In this document: positions 41,573 to 49,996 of the stretch, one piece after another | Numbering within the stretch: position 1 is the stretch's first letter | How the letters are laid out: every line of letters begins with the position of its first letter | Assembly: GCA_013138975.1 (NCBI GenBank) | Contig: WTBR01000020.1 | Span: forward strand, 124,001-188,000 | Length of the DNA: 64,000 nucleotides | Reading direction: 5' to 3' | Origin: Bacteroidales bacterium | Lineage (GTDB): Bacteria; Bacteroidota; Bacteroidia; Bacteroidales; UBA12077 | The notes under the pieces: model-generated | Told to the model about the DNA's origin: nothing | The model's input: only the letters and a program-made list of their open reading frames with translations | The model's database searches: none | Position numbers and translations under genes: made by a program

Positions 41573-43816
41573 GTGAAAAGTAAAATTGAACTACTGGCTC
41601 CGGGTGGAGATATTGATTCCATAAAAGCTGCAATTGTTGCAGGGGCGGATGCTGTATACTGTGGTTTGGATAGATTTAATGCCAGAAACCGAGCTATGAA
41701 CATAAGTTTTGAAGATTTACAGGGGATTTTAAGACTTGCTCATAAAAATGATTGTCAGGTTTTTCTTACACTTAATATTATTATTCTGGAACATGAAATT
41801 CCTGCCCTTATCGAATTACTAAACAAATTAGTTAATACAAATATTGATGGAATAATTGTTCAGGACTTAGGTTTATTATATATACTTTCTAAATACTTTA
41901 AAAGCCTTAAAATACATGCATCTACTCAGCTTACTACACATAACGAAGGGCAGATACAGTTTTTAAGTAAACTGTCCGTTGGTAGAGTCAACCTTTCACG
42001 TGAACTAAATATTCATGAGATAAAAGCTTTAACTACGATTGCTACTGAAAATAATATCTTAACAGAAGTATTTGTTCACGGTTCCTATTGTATTTCTTTT
42101 TCGGGCATTTGTTATATAAGTTCTGTTCAAAGTGGGAATTCAGGAAATCGTGGCAGATGCAGTCAGCCTTGCAGAGATAAATATATAACTACTACTGCGA
42201 GCAAAAATTACCCGCTGAATCTTAAAGATAATTCAGCATTTTTTGATCTTAAGGTACTGGCTGATGCAGGAGTTCATTCACTAAAAATTGAAGGTAGAAT
42301 AAAGAAATTTGATTATATATATACAGTTGTAAATAGCTGGAAAAAACAAATCCAGCGCTTTTACAATAAGGATAAACTAAATAATGACAATAGCGATCTT
42401 TATAAGGTGTTTAACCGGGATTTTTCTAATTCATTTTTGAAAGGAGATATTAATAAGGCTATGTTTATTGATAACCCAAGGGATAATTCAATAAAACACC
42501 TTTCTGATGTTAATAATTACTCTACCAGTGAAGAACTGGAGCAAGCGCATCTAAAACTGTATAAAGAAAAGGAAGAGTTTAAAACATCTGTTGAAGATAA
42601 AATCAAGCAATTAAATATCGAGAAAGCTCCTTTAATAATAAGTATTTCAGGAGAGTGTGGAAAAGCTTTAAAGGTATCGGTAAAAACCCCCGATACTTCA
42701 TTTGATATATTTTCAGAACTTAATCTTGCCGATAAAGGTACAGAAGCTTTAAATCGCAAGATGGTATTAAAAAGGCTGAAAGCCATAAATGATACGGAAT
42801 ATTACATTGAAAAACTAGAATTAGAAAATATTCAAACTGATGTTTTTATACCATTTAAAGAACTCACTTCAATTAAAAATAGAATATTGTTTATCTTGAA
42901 TGACTCAAAAGAAATTATTGAACCCGTTAAAATTCCCATAACAAAGAAACCAAATAAGGTAAAAATTAAGCCCACTCTTTCTGTTTTAATATCCTCAAAA
43001 AAGGATCTTTATCTTTGTAATGAGACTTCTGCTGATATCTATTTTCAGTTTCCCAATAGTTTTAAAAATGGATGTTCTGAGTTTGTTGATCTTTTTATAA
43101 AAAACAAAAAATTAATTCCGTGGTTTCCTTCTGTTTTAATAGGCGAAGACTATAATGCTGCGCTTGATTTCCTAAAGCAAGTACGACCAAAACTAATTGT
43201 TAGTAATAATACGGGAATTGCTTATGAAGCAAATAAATTAGGAATTTCGTGGATTGCCGGCCCTTATCTTAATATTGTAAATTCATACAGCCTGTTATGT
43301 TTAAAAGAAAAATTGAACTGTTCGGGTTCATTCATTTCAAATGAAATTAATAAAATTCAGATTAAACAGATAAATTGTCCTGAGGATTTCAAACTTTACT
43401 ATAGTATTTATCATCCTATTGTACTAATGACAAGCAGACAATGCCTGTTTCATCAAGTTACGGGATGTGAAAAAAACAAAATTGATGATAACTGTATTCA
43501 AGACTGTGAGAAATCCTCATCGATTACAGATTTAAAAAAGAATACTCTTTATATTGAAAAATCAAAAGCTAACTACCATAACATCTATAATGAAACTAAT
43601 TTCCTGAATACGGATATTGTTACAGATATGCCGGATGTTTTTTCCAACTTTTTTATTGATTTAAGAGATATAAAAACCGAAACTAAAATAGAAACAAATA
43701 AATTAGAAATAATTAATCTCTTTGAAAATCTACTTAATGAGAATCATGAATCAAAAAGGGAAATCAAACAAGTTATTTATCCCACAACTATGTCACAATA
43801 TAGAAAAGGAATCTAA
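41573..43816 (+). CDS. U32 family (DUF3656-type) protein, probable RNA hydroxylation factor
   Basis: A 747-residue protein starting at GTG. The N-terminal TIM-barrel-like U32 domain (LLAPGGDIDSIKAAIVAGADAVYCGLDRFNARN, VHASTQL-type segment KIHASTQLTTHNEGQ) has the cluster cysteines in GICYISSVQSGNSGNRGRCSQPCR (two separate short motifs). The C-terminal half contains DUF3656-like sequence and further cysteines (MTSRQCLFHQVTGC, DNCIQDC). E. coli relatives TrhP and RlhA take part in tRNA or 23S rRNA hydroxylation using iron-sulfur clusters; a protease role is now doubted. Its 3' end is duplicated downstream (43968-44063). Confidence 0.88.
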   Translation: MKSKIELLAPGGDIDSIKAAIVAGADAVYCGLDRFNARNRAMNISFEDLQGILRLAHKNDCQVFLTLNIIILEHEIPALIELLNKLVNTNIDGIIVQDLGLLYILSKYFKSLKIHASTQLTTHNEGQIQFLSKLSVGRVNLSRELNIHEIKALTTIATENNILTEVFVHGSYCISFSGICYISSVQSGNSGNRGRCSQPCRDKYITTTASKNYPLNLKDNSAFFDLKVLADAGVHSLKIEGRIKKFDYIYTVVNSWKKQIQRFYNKDKLNNDNSDLYKVFNRDFSNSFLKGDINKAMFIDNPRDNSIKHLSDVNNYSTSEELEQAHLKLYKEKEEFKTSVEDKIKQLNIEKAPLIISISGECGKALKVSVKTPDTSFDIFSELNLADKGTEALNRKMVLKRLKAINDTEYYIEKLELENIQTDVFIPFKELTSIKNRILFILNDSKEIIEPVKIPITKKPNKVKIKPTLSVLISSKKDLYLCNETSADIYFQFPNSFKNGCSEFVDLFIKNKKLIPWFPSVLIGEDYNAALDFLKQVRPKLIVSNNTGIAYEANKLGISWIAGPYLNIVNSYSLLCLKEKLNCSGSFISNEINKIQIKQINCPEDFKLYYSIYHPIVLMTSRQCLFHQVTGCEKNKIDDNCIQDCEKSSSITDLKKNTLYIEKSKANYHNIYNETNFLNTDIVTDMPDVFSNFFIDLRDIKTETKIETNKLEIINLFENLLNENHESKREIKQVIYPTTMSQYRKGI

Positions 43817-43868
43817 TTAAATTGATTATTGATTATTGAATATTGAAGGGGTATGTAATTCATCATTC
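43773..43868 (+). repeat. 96-bp direct repeat, first copy (3' end of U32 gene)
   Basis: Covers the last 15 codons of the U32 gene plus 50 bp downstream. It differs at one position from 43968-44063; the copies are 195 bp apart. Confidence 0.9.
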
Positions 43869-43884
43869 CTTGTTCATTATTCAA
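43858..43884 (+). repeat. 27-bp inverted repeat, left copy
   Basis: ATTCATCATTCCTTGTTCAT plus TATTCAA is the exact reverse complement of 46086-46112. Together they bracket the U32-duplication, the 44.2-kb repeat and the ABC-F gene. Confidence 0.85.
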
Positions 43885-43892
43885 AATATAAG

Positions 43893-44011
43893 TGTTGAAA
43901 ATCTGCTTAATGGAAACCAAGAATCAAAAAACCTAACCACCGGGGCAGACAAAGGAACTCAAAGAAATTATTTATCCCACGACTATGTCACAATATAGAA
44001 AAGGAATCTAA
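43893..44011 (+). pseudogene. Duplicated 3' fragment of the U32 gene
   Basis: GTTGAAAATCTGCTTAATGG and following bases correspond to the U32 gene region from about 43722. The fragment then carries an inserted stretch (CCTAACCACCGGGGCAGAC) before continuing with LKEIIYPTTMSQYRKGI and a stop. It has no start and is out of frame after the insertion. Confidence 0.75.
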
Positions 44012-44063
44012 TTAAATTGATTATTGATTATTGAATATTGAAGGGGTATGTAATTCATCATTC
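43968..44063 (+). repeat. 96-bp direct repeat, second copy
   Basis: Same sequence as 43773-43868 except CCACGAC for CCACAAC. It shows a tandem duplication of the end of the U32 gene. Confidence 0.9.
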
Positions 44064-44203
44064 GCTGTTCTTGGTTTGGTATTAAAAATAAAAGTATTAA
44101 AAATTATCCCCAAATAATAAAAACACAAATAGCGCTAATAATCGCCGAGGAATCTAATTTAAATTGAATATTAATTATTGAAGGGATATCTTAAAAGAGA
44201 GAA

Positions 44204-44308
44204 CACCTTGACAAGCTCAGTGTGACAATCTATGTTTCTACGACTTATCATATTGAGTGTGACAATCTTTAATTCAGCAACTTGTCATATTGAGCTTGTC
44301 GAAATATG
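44204..44308. repeat. GACAAGCTCAGTGTGACA element (copy 2 of AGAGGATGTC-associated family)
   Basis: CTTGACAAGCTCAGTGTGAC (44208-44227) faces TTGTCATATTGAGCTTGTCG (44282-44301) in inverted orientation; an extra half unit TTATCATATTGAGTGTGACA lies between. Non-coding. It fills most of the gap before the ABC-F gene. Confidence 0.65.
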
Positions 44309-44356
44309 TTCATACAGATACTTCCTGAAGACTCCCTCTTTTATTTGTTAAAGTAC

Positions 44357-44364
44357 TATATTTG
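44357..44364 (+). promoter_or_regulatory. -7 box of the ABC-F gene
   Basis: TATATTTG matches TAnnTTTG exactly, 21 bp before the start codon. No -33 box at proper spacing. Confidence 0.45.
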
Positions 44365-44385
44365 CGCCTCATAAAAAATTGAAGA

Positions 44386-46026
44386 ATGATATCAGTTGAT
44401 GGATTAAGCGTTGAATTTAGTGGGACTACTCTTTTTAAAGACATTTCGTTTGTATTAAACGAAACCGACCGAATTGCTTTGATGGGGAAAAATGGTGCAG
44501 GGAAATCAACCATTCTAAAAATTATTGCAGGAGAACAAACAGCAACAAAAGGGCGAGTTTCTGCGCCTAAAGATGCAGTTATTGCTTATTTACCTCAACA
44601 CATAAATACCGAAGATAAACGAACGGTTTTTGAAGAAACAGCACAAGCTTTTTCCATTATTTTTGAAATGGAACAGCAAATAAAAGAATTGAACGACGAA
44701 TTATCAACTCGTACAGATTATGAATCGGCTGCTTATTTCGAGATAATTGAGAAAGTATCTACTTTAAGTGAAAAATTTTATTCCATTGAAGAAATCAACT
44801 ACGATGCTGAAGTCGAAAAAATCCTTCTTGGATTAGGTTTTGTGCGCAATGACTTCAATCGACCTACTAGTGAAATTAGTGGTGGATGGCGCATGCGAAT
44901 AGAATTAGCTAAAATTTTACTTAAAAGACCGGATCTTATTTTACTGGATGAACCAACGAATCATCTTGATATAGAATCGATACAATGGTTAGAAGAGTTT
45001 CTTATTAACAGTGGAAAAGCTGTTATTGTAATTTCGCACGACAGGGCTTTTATTGATAATATTACCACACGAACCATTGAAGTTACCATGGGACGTATTT
45101 ATGATTACAAAGCAAAATATTCTGATTACCTACAACTAAGAAAAGAAAGACGAGTACATCAGCAAAAAGCATTCGACGAACAAAAAAAGATGATTGCTGA
45201 GACTCAGGTTTTTATTGATCGATTCAAGGGAACTTACTCTAAAACACTTTCCGTACAATCGAGAGTTAAAATGCTCGATAAATTGGAAATAGTTGAAGTT
45301 GATGATGAAGACAATTCAGCGCTACGTTTGAAATTCCCTCCATCACCACGATCTGGAAATTATCCTCTTATTATTGAAGAAATGTCTAAAAAATATGGAG
45401 ATCATACTGTATTTAAAGACGCCAGACTCACCCTTGAACGTGGCGAGCGAGTTGCATTTGTTGGTAAAAATGGCGAAGGAAAATCGACCCTTGTAAAAGC
45501 CATTATGAATGAAATTGATTACGAGGGTACTTTAACCATTGGACATAATGCTTTAATTGGGTATTTTGCACAAAACGAAGCATCCTTACTTGACGAGAAA
45601 CTTACTGTTTTCCAAACCATAGATGATATTGCTGTAGGTGATGTTCGCACAAAAATTAAAGACTTACTGGGTGCTTTCATGTTTAGCGGCGATAGTGTTA
45701 CCAAAAAAGTTAAAGTGCTTTCCGGAGGTGAAAGAACGCGACTTGCAATGATCAAACTATTGCTTGAACCTGTTAACTTGTTAATTCTGGATGAGCCTAC
45801 AAATCATCTCGACATGAAAACTAAGGATATTCTGAAAAGCGCTTTACAGGATTTTGATGGAACAATTATATTGGTATCTCACGATCGTGATTTTCTGGAT
45901 GGACTTGTTGAAAAAGTATATGAATTTGGAAATAAGAAGATTAAAGAACACTTAGGAGATATTAATAGTTTCCTTCAGAAAAAAAGATTGGATAACTTGC
46001 ATGAAATAGAACGAAGTAAAAAATAA
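44386..46026 (+). CDS. ABC-F family ATPase (ribosome-associated)
   Basis: A 546-residue protein with two ABC cassettes and no membrane domain. First cassette: Walker A GKNGAGKST (34-42), signature SEISGGWRMRIELAK, Walker B LILLDEPTNHLD. Second cassette: GKNGEGKST, VLSGGERTRLAMIK, LLILDEPTNHLD. The linker (about 240-310, KAKYSDYLQLRKERRVHQQKA...) is the P-site tRNA-interaction motif region. It ends shortly after the second cassette, without the Uup C-terminal domain. ABC-F proteins bind the ribosomal E site and rescue stalled translation or protect from antibiotics. A 27-bp inverted repeat flanks the gene. Confidence 0.93.
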   Translation: MISVDGLSVEFSGTTLFKDISFVLNETDRIALMGKNGAGKSTILKIIAGEQTATKGRVSAPKDAVIAYLPQHINTEDKRTVFEETAQAFSIIFEMEQQIKELNDELSTRTDYESAAYFEIIEKVSTLSEKFYSIEEINYDAEVEKILLGLGFVRNDFNRPTSEISGGWRMRIELAKILLKRPDLILLDEPTNHLDIESIQWLEEFLINSGKAVIVISHDRAFIDNITTRTIEVTMGRIYDYKAKYSDYLQLRKERRVHQQKAFDEQKKMIAETQVFIDRFKGTYSKTLSVQSRVKMLDKLEIVEVDDEDNSALRLKFPPSPRSGNYPLIIEEMSKKYGDHTVFKDARLTLERGERVAFVGKNGEGKSTLVKAIMNEIDYEGTLTIGHNALIGYFAQNEASLLDEKLTVFQTIDDIAVGDVRTKIKDLLGAFMFSGDSVTKKVKVLSGGERTRLAMIKLLLEPVNLLILDEPTNHLDMKTKDILKSALQDFDGTIILVSHDRDFLDGLVEKVYEFGNKKIKEHLGDINSFLQKKRLDNLHEIERSKK

Positions 46027-46085
46027 ACCACTATGCATTGAAAATACTTAGTTTTTATTTTCGAATGAAATTTGACTATTAAATA

Positions 46086-46112
46086 TTGAATAATGAACAA
46101 GGAATGATGAAT
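46086..46112 (-). repeat. 27-bp inverted repeat, right copy
   Basis: TTGAATAATGAACAAGGAAT plus GATGAAT, the reverse complement of 43858-43884. Lies 60 bp after the ABC-F stop. The rest of 46027-46274 is featureless AT-rich DNA. Confidence 0.85.
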
Positions 46113-46274
46113 AATGATCTATAGAAAGAAAGGGTAAATATTATTTTGAGGGCTAATAGGCTCAATTACTTCTTAATTCTACATTCTATAATCGGTGTTC
46201 GATATTTATATTTATAGAAACTAAAGTAACTGCAATGGAATTGAAGGGTTTTAACCGTTAAAGTGATAATAAAA

Positions 46275-47099
46275 TTAATCTCCAAATCTTTTCAAATCAT
46301 TTTTGTTAAAAGTCCACTCCGGCGTGACTAATTCATTTTCAAAATTAGCTTCATACCATGGGCTAATCTTTTTATTTTTAGGATTTTTTAATATATGAAT
46401 ATCTTGTGCCGGCATATAACTTTGAGCTAAAAGAAAAACCTTATCACCATTTTCATTTTTTGCCATATCAACTACAATTACAGCATGACCAGGGCTACCT
46501 CCCTGAATAAAAACATCCCCAATTTTTATATCTTTTATATTTACAGATATTAATTCTTTCTCTAAGGATAAAGTTCCCGCATAAGCAAATATAATATCCA
46601 TGTATTTTCTAAAACTCTTGTAAGAATTATCAGGCTCGGCCGTTTTTTTCCAATATGATTTATTTCCGTCCACCACAATTCTATTGCCTTTCATCCATTC
46701 CGCATAATCGACTCTAAATCCGTTAGTAAAATTAAAATGAATTTTATTAAACTGATTTGTAGAATATATAAACTCTCCACGCAATCTCATAACGGCATCG
46801 GCACACTGCTGTAAATTGCGTGTCCCTATTTCCATATCAATAACTGCATCGTAAACCCAAAAGTTTGGTTTAATAATGCCATTGTAAAATTTAACTTTTG
46901 ATCCATTTGGTTTTAGCCTTAAATTCTGTAAATAATTCCCAAAAGAACCTTGAGAAGAATAAACTCGAACAAATCCTTCGGGAGGTAAAAATCGCTCCGA
47001 AATAGTTTCTCCATTTTCATTTAATATTTTATGAGTATTCTCTTGGCTACATGCCGTGATCGAAATACAAAGAGCAAGAAATAAAACACCAAATTTCAT
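46275..47099 (-). CDS. DUF4846 lipoprotein
   Basis: A 274-residue protein with a lipoprotein signal peptide (MKFGVLFLALCISITACSQ, lipobox Cys17). The body fits DUF4846: RFLPPEGFVRV, FGNYLQNLRLKPNGS, YDAVIDMEIGTRNLQQCADAVMRLRGEF, FNFTNGFRVDYAEWMKGNR, and the C-terminal GDVFIQGGSPGHAVIVVDMA. The last motif, with GGSPGHA, resembles NlpC-like cysteine-peptidase folds, but I see no catalytic Cys. Function unknown; monocistronic. Confidence 0.88.
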   Translation of the reverse strand: MKFGVLFLALCISITACSQENTHKILNENGETISERFLPPEGFVRVYSSQGSFGNYLQNLRLKPNGSKVKFYNGIIKPNFWVYDAVIDMEIGTRNLQQCADAVMRLRGEFIYSTNQFNKIHFNFTNGFRVDYAEWMKGNRIVVDGNKSYWKKTAEPDNSYKSFRKYMDIIFAYAGTLSLEKELISVNIKDIKIGDVFIQGGSPGHAVIVVDMAKNENGDKVFLLAQSYMPAQDIHILKNPKNKKISPWYEANFENELVTPEWTFNKNDLKRFGD

Positions 47100-47159
47100 A
47101 TTTAATTATGTATAAATTAATATTATATAATATCCGCAAATAGTTTTTCATTCATTTAA

Positions 47160-47440
47160 ATATTAAGCAATTAGCCGTGCTACGGTTAACTAATACAGAT
47201 GACATGTATTTATAATCAACTTGCTAATTATTAATAAATCCGTTCCACGGATATTAACACAGTGGTTTTAGTAAATCCGTACTACGGCTTTTGAATAAAA
47301 CTGTGCAACAGCCTGAGGACAAGTTCCATTAGCCGTACCACGACTGCATAAGTAACAAGCCGTAGCACGGATAAATGATACGCACTAAGGCTTGAGGAAA
47401 AAAGTATGGTAATTAGCCGTGGCATGCTTTACAGATTTAA
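47160..47440. repeat. Cluster of short CCGTnnnACGG palindromes
   Basis: At least five imperfect palindromes occur in 280 bp: GCCGTGCTACGGTT (47172), CCGTTCCACGGA (47252), CCGTACTACGGC (47278), GCCGTACCACG (47334), GCCGTAGCACGGA (47361) and GCCGTGGCATG (47419). A relative, AACCGTGCCACGGTTAAC, is at about 55629. The centre varies while the arms stay fixed. No gene is encoded in the 475-bp gap before tetR. Confidence 0.65.
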
Positions 47441-47514
47441 GTTATTATATAACCTTAACGTAATAATTTATAAAATATGATCTCGCTTACTATTTACAAA
47501 AAAAGTTAAAATAA

Positions 47515-47545
47515 TTTGTATGATAAAATAATTGCATTACTTTTG
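47515..47545 (+). promoter_or_regulatory. Bacteroidetes-type promoter of tetR-MBL operon
   Basis: TTTG (47515-47518), 19-bp spacer, TACTTTTG (47538-47545): an exact fit to the -33/-7 consensus. Transcription would start within the operator at 47545-47560. Confidence 0.75.
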
Positions 47546-47560
47546 TGAGTGATTACTCAC
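47545..47560. promoter_or_regulatory. TetR-type operator
   Basis: GTGAGTGATTACTCAC: perfect 6-bp arms GTGAGT/ACTCAC with a 4-bp centre. It overlaps the -7 box end and start site, so the TetR protein probably represses its own operon here. Confidence 0.65.
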
Positions 47561-47574
47561 TTTTGATATTAAGT

Positions 47575-48114
47575 ATGACTTTAAAGAAAGATAATATAAT
47601 AAGTGTTGCTCTCGAATTATTTGCTAAGCATGGCTATGCAAATACTTCTACAAGCAAGATCTCCAAACAGGCCGGAGTTTCTGAAGGATTAATATTCAGG
47701 CACTTTGTAAATAAAGAAGGTTTACTAGATGCTATTGTTTCTGTTGGAACAGAATCTTTTGAAGCTTACTTTGAGAAGATGAAAAATGAATCAAGTGCTA
47801 AACAAAGAATTTTTTTAGCAATTGATTTTCCTTTATCAATCATGAATGAAAATAAGGACTATTGGAATCTGGTGACGTCTTTAAAATATCAAAGTCCGGA
47901 GATTTCGAAAAAATATCATAACTCCGAAATATTTAATCAGTTTGAAGAATTACTTATTAGTTCATTTACAGCCTTGGGATTAGAAAGCCCTGAGCTAGAA
48001 ACTAAATATCTAATTCTAACAATCACCGGATTATCTGGTTTATTAAAACAAAACGATAATCAGGAAGAGATTAAAGAGCTAATTAATTTTATAAAAAACA
48101 AATATCAATACTAA
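47575..48114 (+). CDS. TetR/AcrR family transcriptional regulator
   Basis: A 179-residue repressor. N-terminal TetR HTH: LKKDNIISVALELFAKHGYANTSTSKISKQAGVSEGLIFRHFVNKEGLLDAI (read as consecutive short motifs: ALELFAKHGY, SKISKQAGVSEGLIFRHF). The C-terminal ligand domain is divergent. A GTG frame reaching to 47545 would place the start inside the promoter and operator, so the ATG at 47575 is chosen. It is 4 bp before the MBL-fold hydrolase gene and probably controls it; the inducer is unknown. Confidence 0.92.
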   Translation: MTLKKDNIISVALELFAKHGYANTSTSKISKQAGVSEGLIFRHFVNKEGLLDAIVSVGTESFEAYFEKMKNESSAKQRIFLAIDFPLSIMNENKDYWNLVTSLKYQSPEISKKYHNSEIFNQFEELLISSFTALGLESPELETKYLILTITGLSGLLKQNDNQEEIKELINFIKNKYQY

Positions 48115-48118
48115 AAAA

Positions 48119-49192
48119 ATGAAAATGACATTAATTATTATCATATCAGTAATTGCGGCTATATTACTAGGGATCAACTTATTTATATGGATAAATCCTA
48201 CTTTTGGTGCAAAATCAAAATATATTAATAAAGAAAGATTAGAAGCTTCACCTAATTTTAAAGATGGCAAATTTCAAAATCTTGAACCAACAGAAATGAT
48301 GACTTCTACAGGCTCGAAAGGAAAAACCTTTAAGAAATTCATAACAGGTGTTAAAAACGGTCGGCCTGATGAACCACTGGAAACGATCGCTTTTATAAAA
48401 GAAGAATTATGTAAAAAAGACAGTGGTATAACTTACTCTTGGTTTGGACATTCTACGGTATTAATAAATATAAACGGTAAAATAATTATTACCGATCCTG
48501 TTTTTACTAAAGCAGCTTCTCCTGTCCCATTCATCAATAAATCATTTGATTACAATAAAGAATATTCGGTTGATATACTTCCTGAGATTGATGTTGTGCT
48601 AATTTCTCACGATCATTATGATCATTTAGACTATAAAACCATAATGGAAATTGATGCTAAAACAAAAAAGTTTTATGTTCCACTAGGCGTTGATGCTCAT
48701 TTATTACGTTGGGGAATATCATCTGAAAAAATAGAAATTGCCGATTGGAATGATTCTATAAAATTTGATGACAACTTATTATTTACCTCTACTCCTGCTC
48801 GCCATTTTTCGGGAAGAGGAACTAAAGACAGAGATAAAACTTTATGGTGCTCGTGGGTAATTGAATCGGGAAATCAAAAAGTATTTTTTGGTGGAGATTC
48901 TGGTTATGGAAAGCACTTTAAAGAGATTGGAGATAGCTATGGGCCTTTTGATTTAACACTTATTGAATGTGGACAATACAACGAAAATTGGTCGCAAATT
49001 CATGCTATGCCCGAACAAACAGTTCAAGCTCATATCGATTTAAAAGGAGAAAATTTACTCCCTACGCATTGGAGTAAATTCAAGTTAAGCATTCACTCAT
49101 GGACAGAACCAATTGAGCGGGCAAATGCGGCATCATTAAAATTTAATGTAGATATTCAAAATCCTAAAATTGGAGAAGTAATTGCTTTATAA
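48119..49192 (+). CDS. MBL-fold metal-dependent hydrolase (UlaG/NAPE-PLD-like), membrane-anchored
   Basis: A 357-residue protein with one N-terminal membrane helix (TLIIIISVIAAILLGINLFIW). The metallo-beta-lactamase fold follows: WFGHSTVLININ (108-119), metal-binding HDHYDH (164-169), TPARHFSGRG, FFGGDSGYG and the C-terminal LPTHWSKF. This is the RomA/NAPE-PLD-like branch; relatives hydrolyse phospholipid-type or lactone substrates, and the substrate here is unknown. Cotranscribed with tetR, which fits a role in detoxification or envelope stress. Confidence 0.9.
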   Translation: MKMTLIIIISVIAAILLGINLFIWINPTFGAKSKYINKERLEASPNFKDGKFQNLEPTEMMTSTGSKGKTFKKFITGVKNGRPDEPLETIAFIKEELCKKDSGITYSWFGHSTVLININGKIIITDPVFTKAASPVPFINKSFDYNKEYSVDILPEIDVVLISHDHYDHLDYKTIMEIDAKTKKFYVPLGVDAHLLRWGISSEKIEIADWNDSIKFDDNLLFTSTPARHFSGRGTKDRDKTLWCSWVIESGNQKVFFGGDSGYGKHFKEIGDSYGPFDLTLIECGQYNENWSQIHAMPEQTVQAHIDLKGENLLPTHWSKFKLSIHSWTEPIERANAASLKFNVDIQNPKIGEVIAL

Positions 49193-49195
49193 AAT

Positions 49196-49336
49196 AAAAG
49201 AGAAGATGTCCAAGAAGTAAGCACAAATTTAAAAACACTTCGACAGGCTCAGTGTGACAAACTAATTAACAGAGAATTGTCATGCTGAGCTTGTCGAAGC
49301 ATAAGCAACTTTATGGCTTTTGGGACAACCCCTATT
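49196..49336. repeat. AGAGGATGTC-type inverted-repeat element, copy 3
   Basis: Outer arms AAAAGAGAAGATGTCCAAGA and GGCTTTTGGGACAACCCCTA are decayed inverted repeats. Inner arms CTTCGACAGGCTCAGTGTGA and TCATGCTGAGCTTGTCGAAG match at about 20 of 23 bp. Located after the MBL gene stop. Confidence 0.7.
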
Positions 49337-49361
49337 TGACAGTGAAACAGTTTATTATGAG

Positions 49362-49382
49362 ATCTCCAATCAAGTTGGAGAT
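49362..49382. repeat. Perfect 8-bp hairpin in 49337-49705 gap
   Basis: ATCTCCAA/TCAAG/TTGGAGAT. Nothing else was found in the rest of this gap, which is AT-rich and non-coding. Confidence 0.5.
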
Positions 49383-49705
49383 GACAAATAATGACTTTAC
49401 GTAAAGCCAATCTCCTTTTACAGTAATCTAAACAAATCTCACAAACTTAGAGTGCAAAATGTGTTTCCAATTCTTTTAATGTATCTGTACTAGTTTGAAT
49501 ATCGTGTAATGTTCCTATCCAAAACAACAATACCTTAACAAACTTCTGTTACATGATTCAAATCGCAACTTGAAATTAACGTAAAAAGGTTTTTAATTGC
49601 TTTAACAGATTTTTTAATCGAATTTGAATGTAGTGTCAAAACTTAAAAATGTATGTAAAATATTACACTCAATAATTATTTTTCCCTTTACTATCCACAT
49701 TAACT

Positions 49706-49942
49706 CTACTTTATTGCATCAATTAATTTAGCTAAAGCATAATCTTTGCAGGTAATTTGATCTTCGTCGTGAGTAATAAGAGTAATTTTTACCTGCTTGT
49801 AGGAATGAATAAGAATATCCGGATGGTGATTTTCAGTTTCTGCTATTATGGCAATCTCATTCACAAAATCGATAGCTTTTACAAAATTAATAAATGTAAA
49901 AACTTTAACTAATCCGCTTTGTGTTTCTTGCCAATTATCCAT
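49706..49942 (-). CDS. phhB: 4a-hydroxytetrahydrobiopterin dehydratase (pterin-4a-carbinolamine dehydratase)
   Basis: A 78-residue enzyme of the PCD/DCoH family. It dehydrates 4a-hydroxytetrahydrobiopterin formed by aromatic amino-acid hydroxylases or acts in pterin (molybdopterin-related) metabolism. The signature is ETENHHPDI (His39-His40-Pro41) followed by VKITLITHDEDQITCKDYALA, with the second-half His and Asp. It is shorter than the ~100-residue average because the first helix is reduced. Lies 54 bp from a response regulator on the same strand. Confidence 0.92.
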   Translation of the reverse strand: MDNWQETQSGLVKVFTFINFVKAIDFVNEIAIIAETENHHPDILIHSYKQVKITLITHDEDQITCKDYALAKLIDAIK

Positions 49943-49996
49943 TGTTTAACAAGGTTTTACTTTAATTATTTATATATTCATCTATGCATTAGAAAA

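Noticed and set aside
47160..47440. CRISPR array
   Set aside because: Palindromes are only 11-14 bp, imperfect, irregularly spaced, and no cas genes are nearby.
47545..47577. GTG start for tetR adding ten residues
   Set aside because: It would put coding sequence over an exact promoter -7 box and a perfect operator; the ATG at 47575 starts the normal TetR N-terminus.
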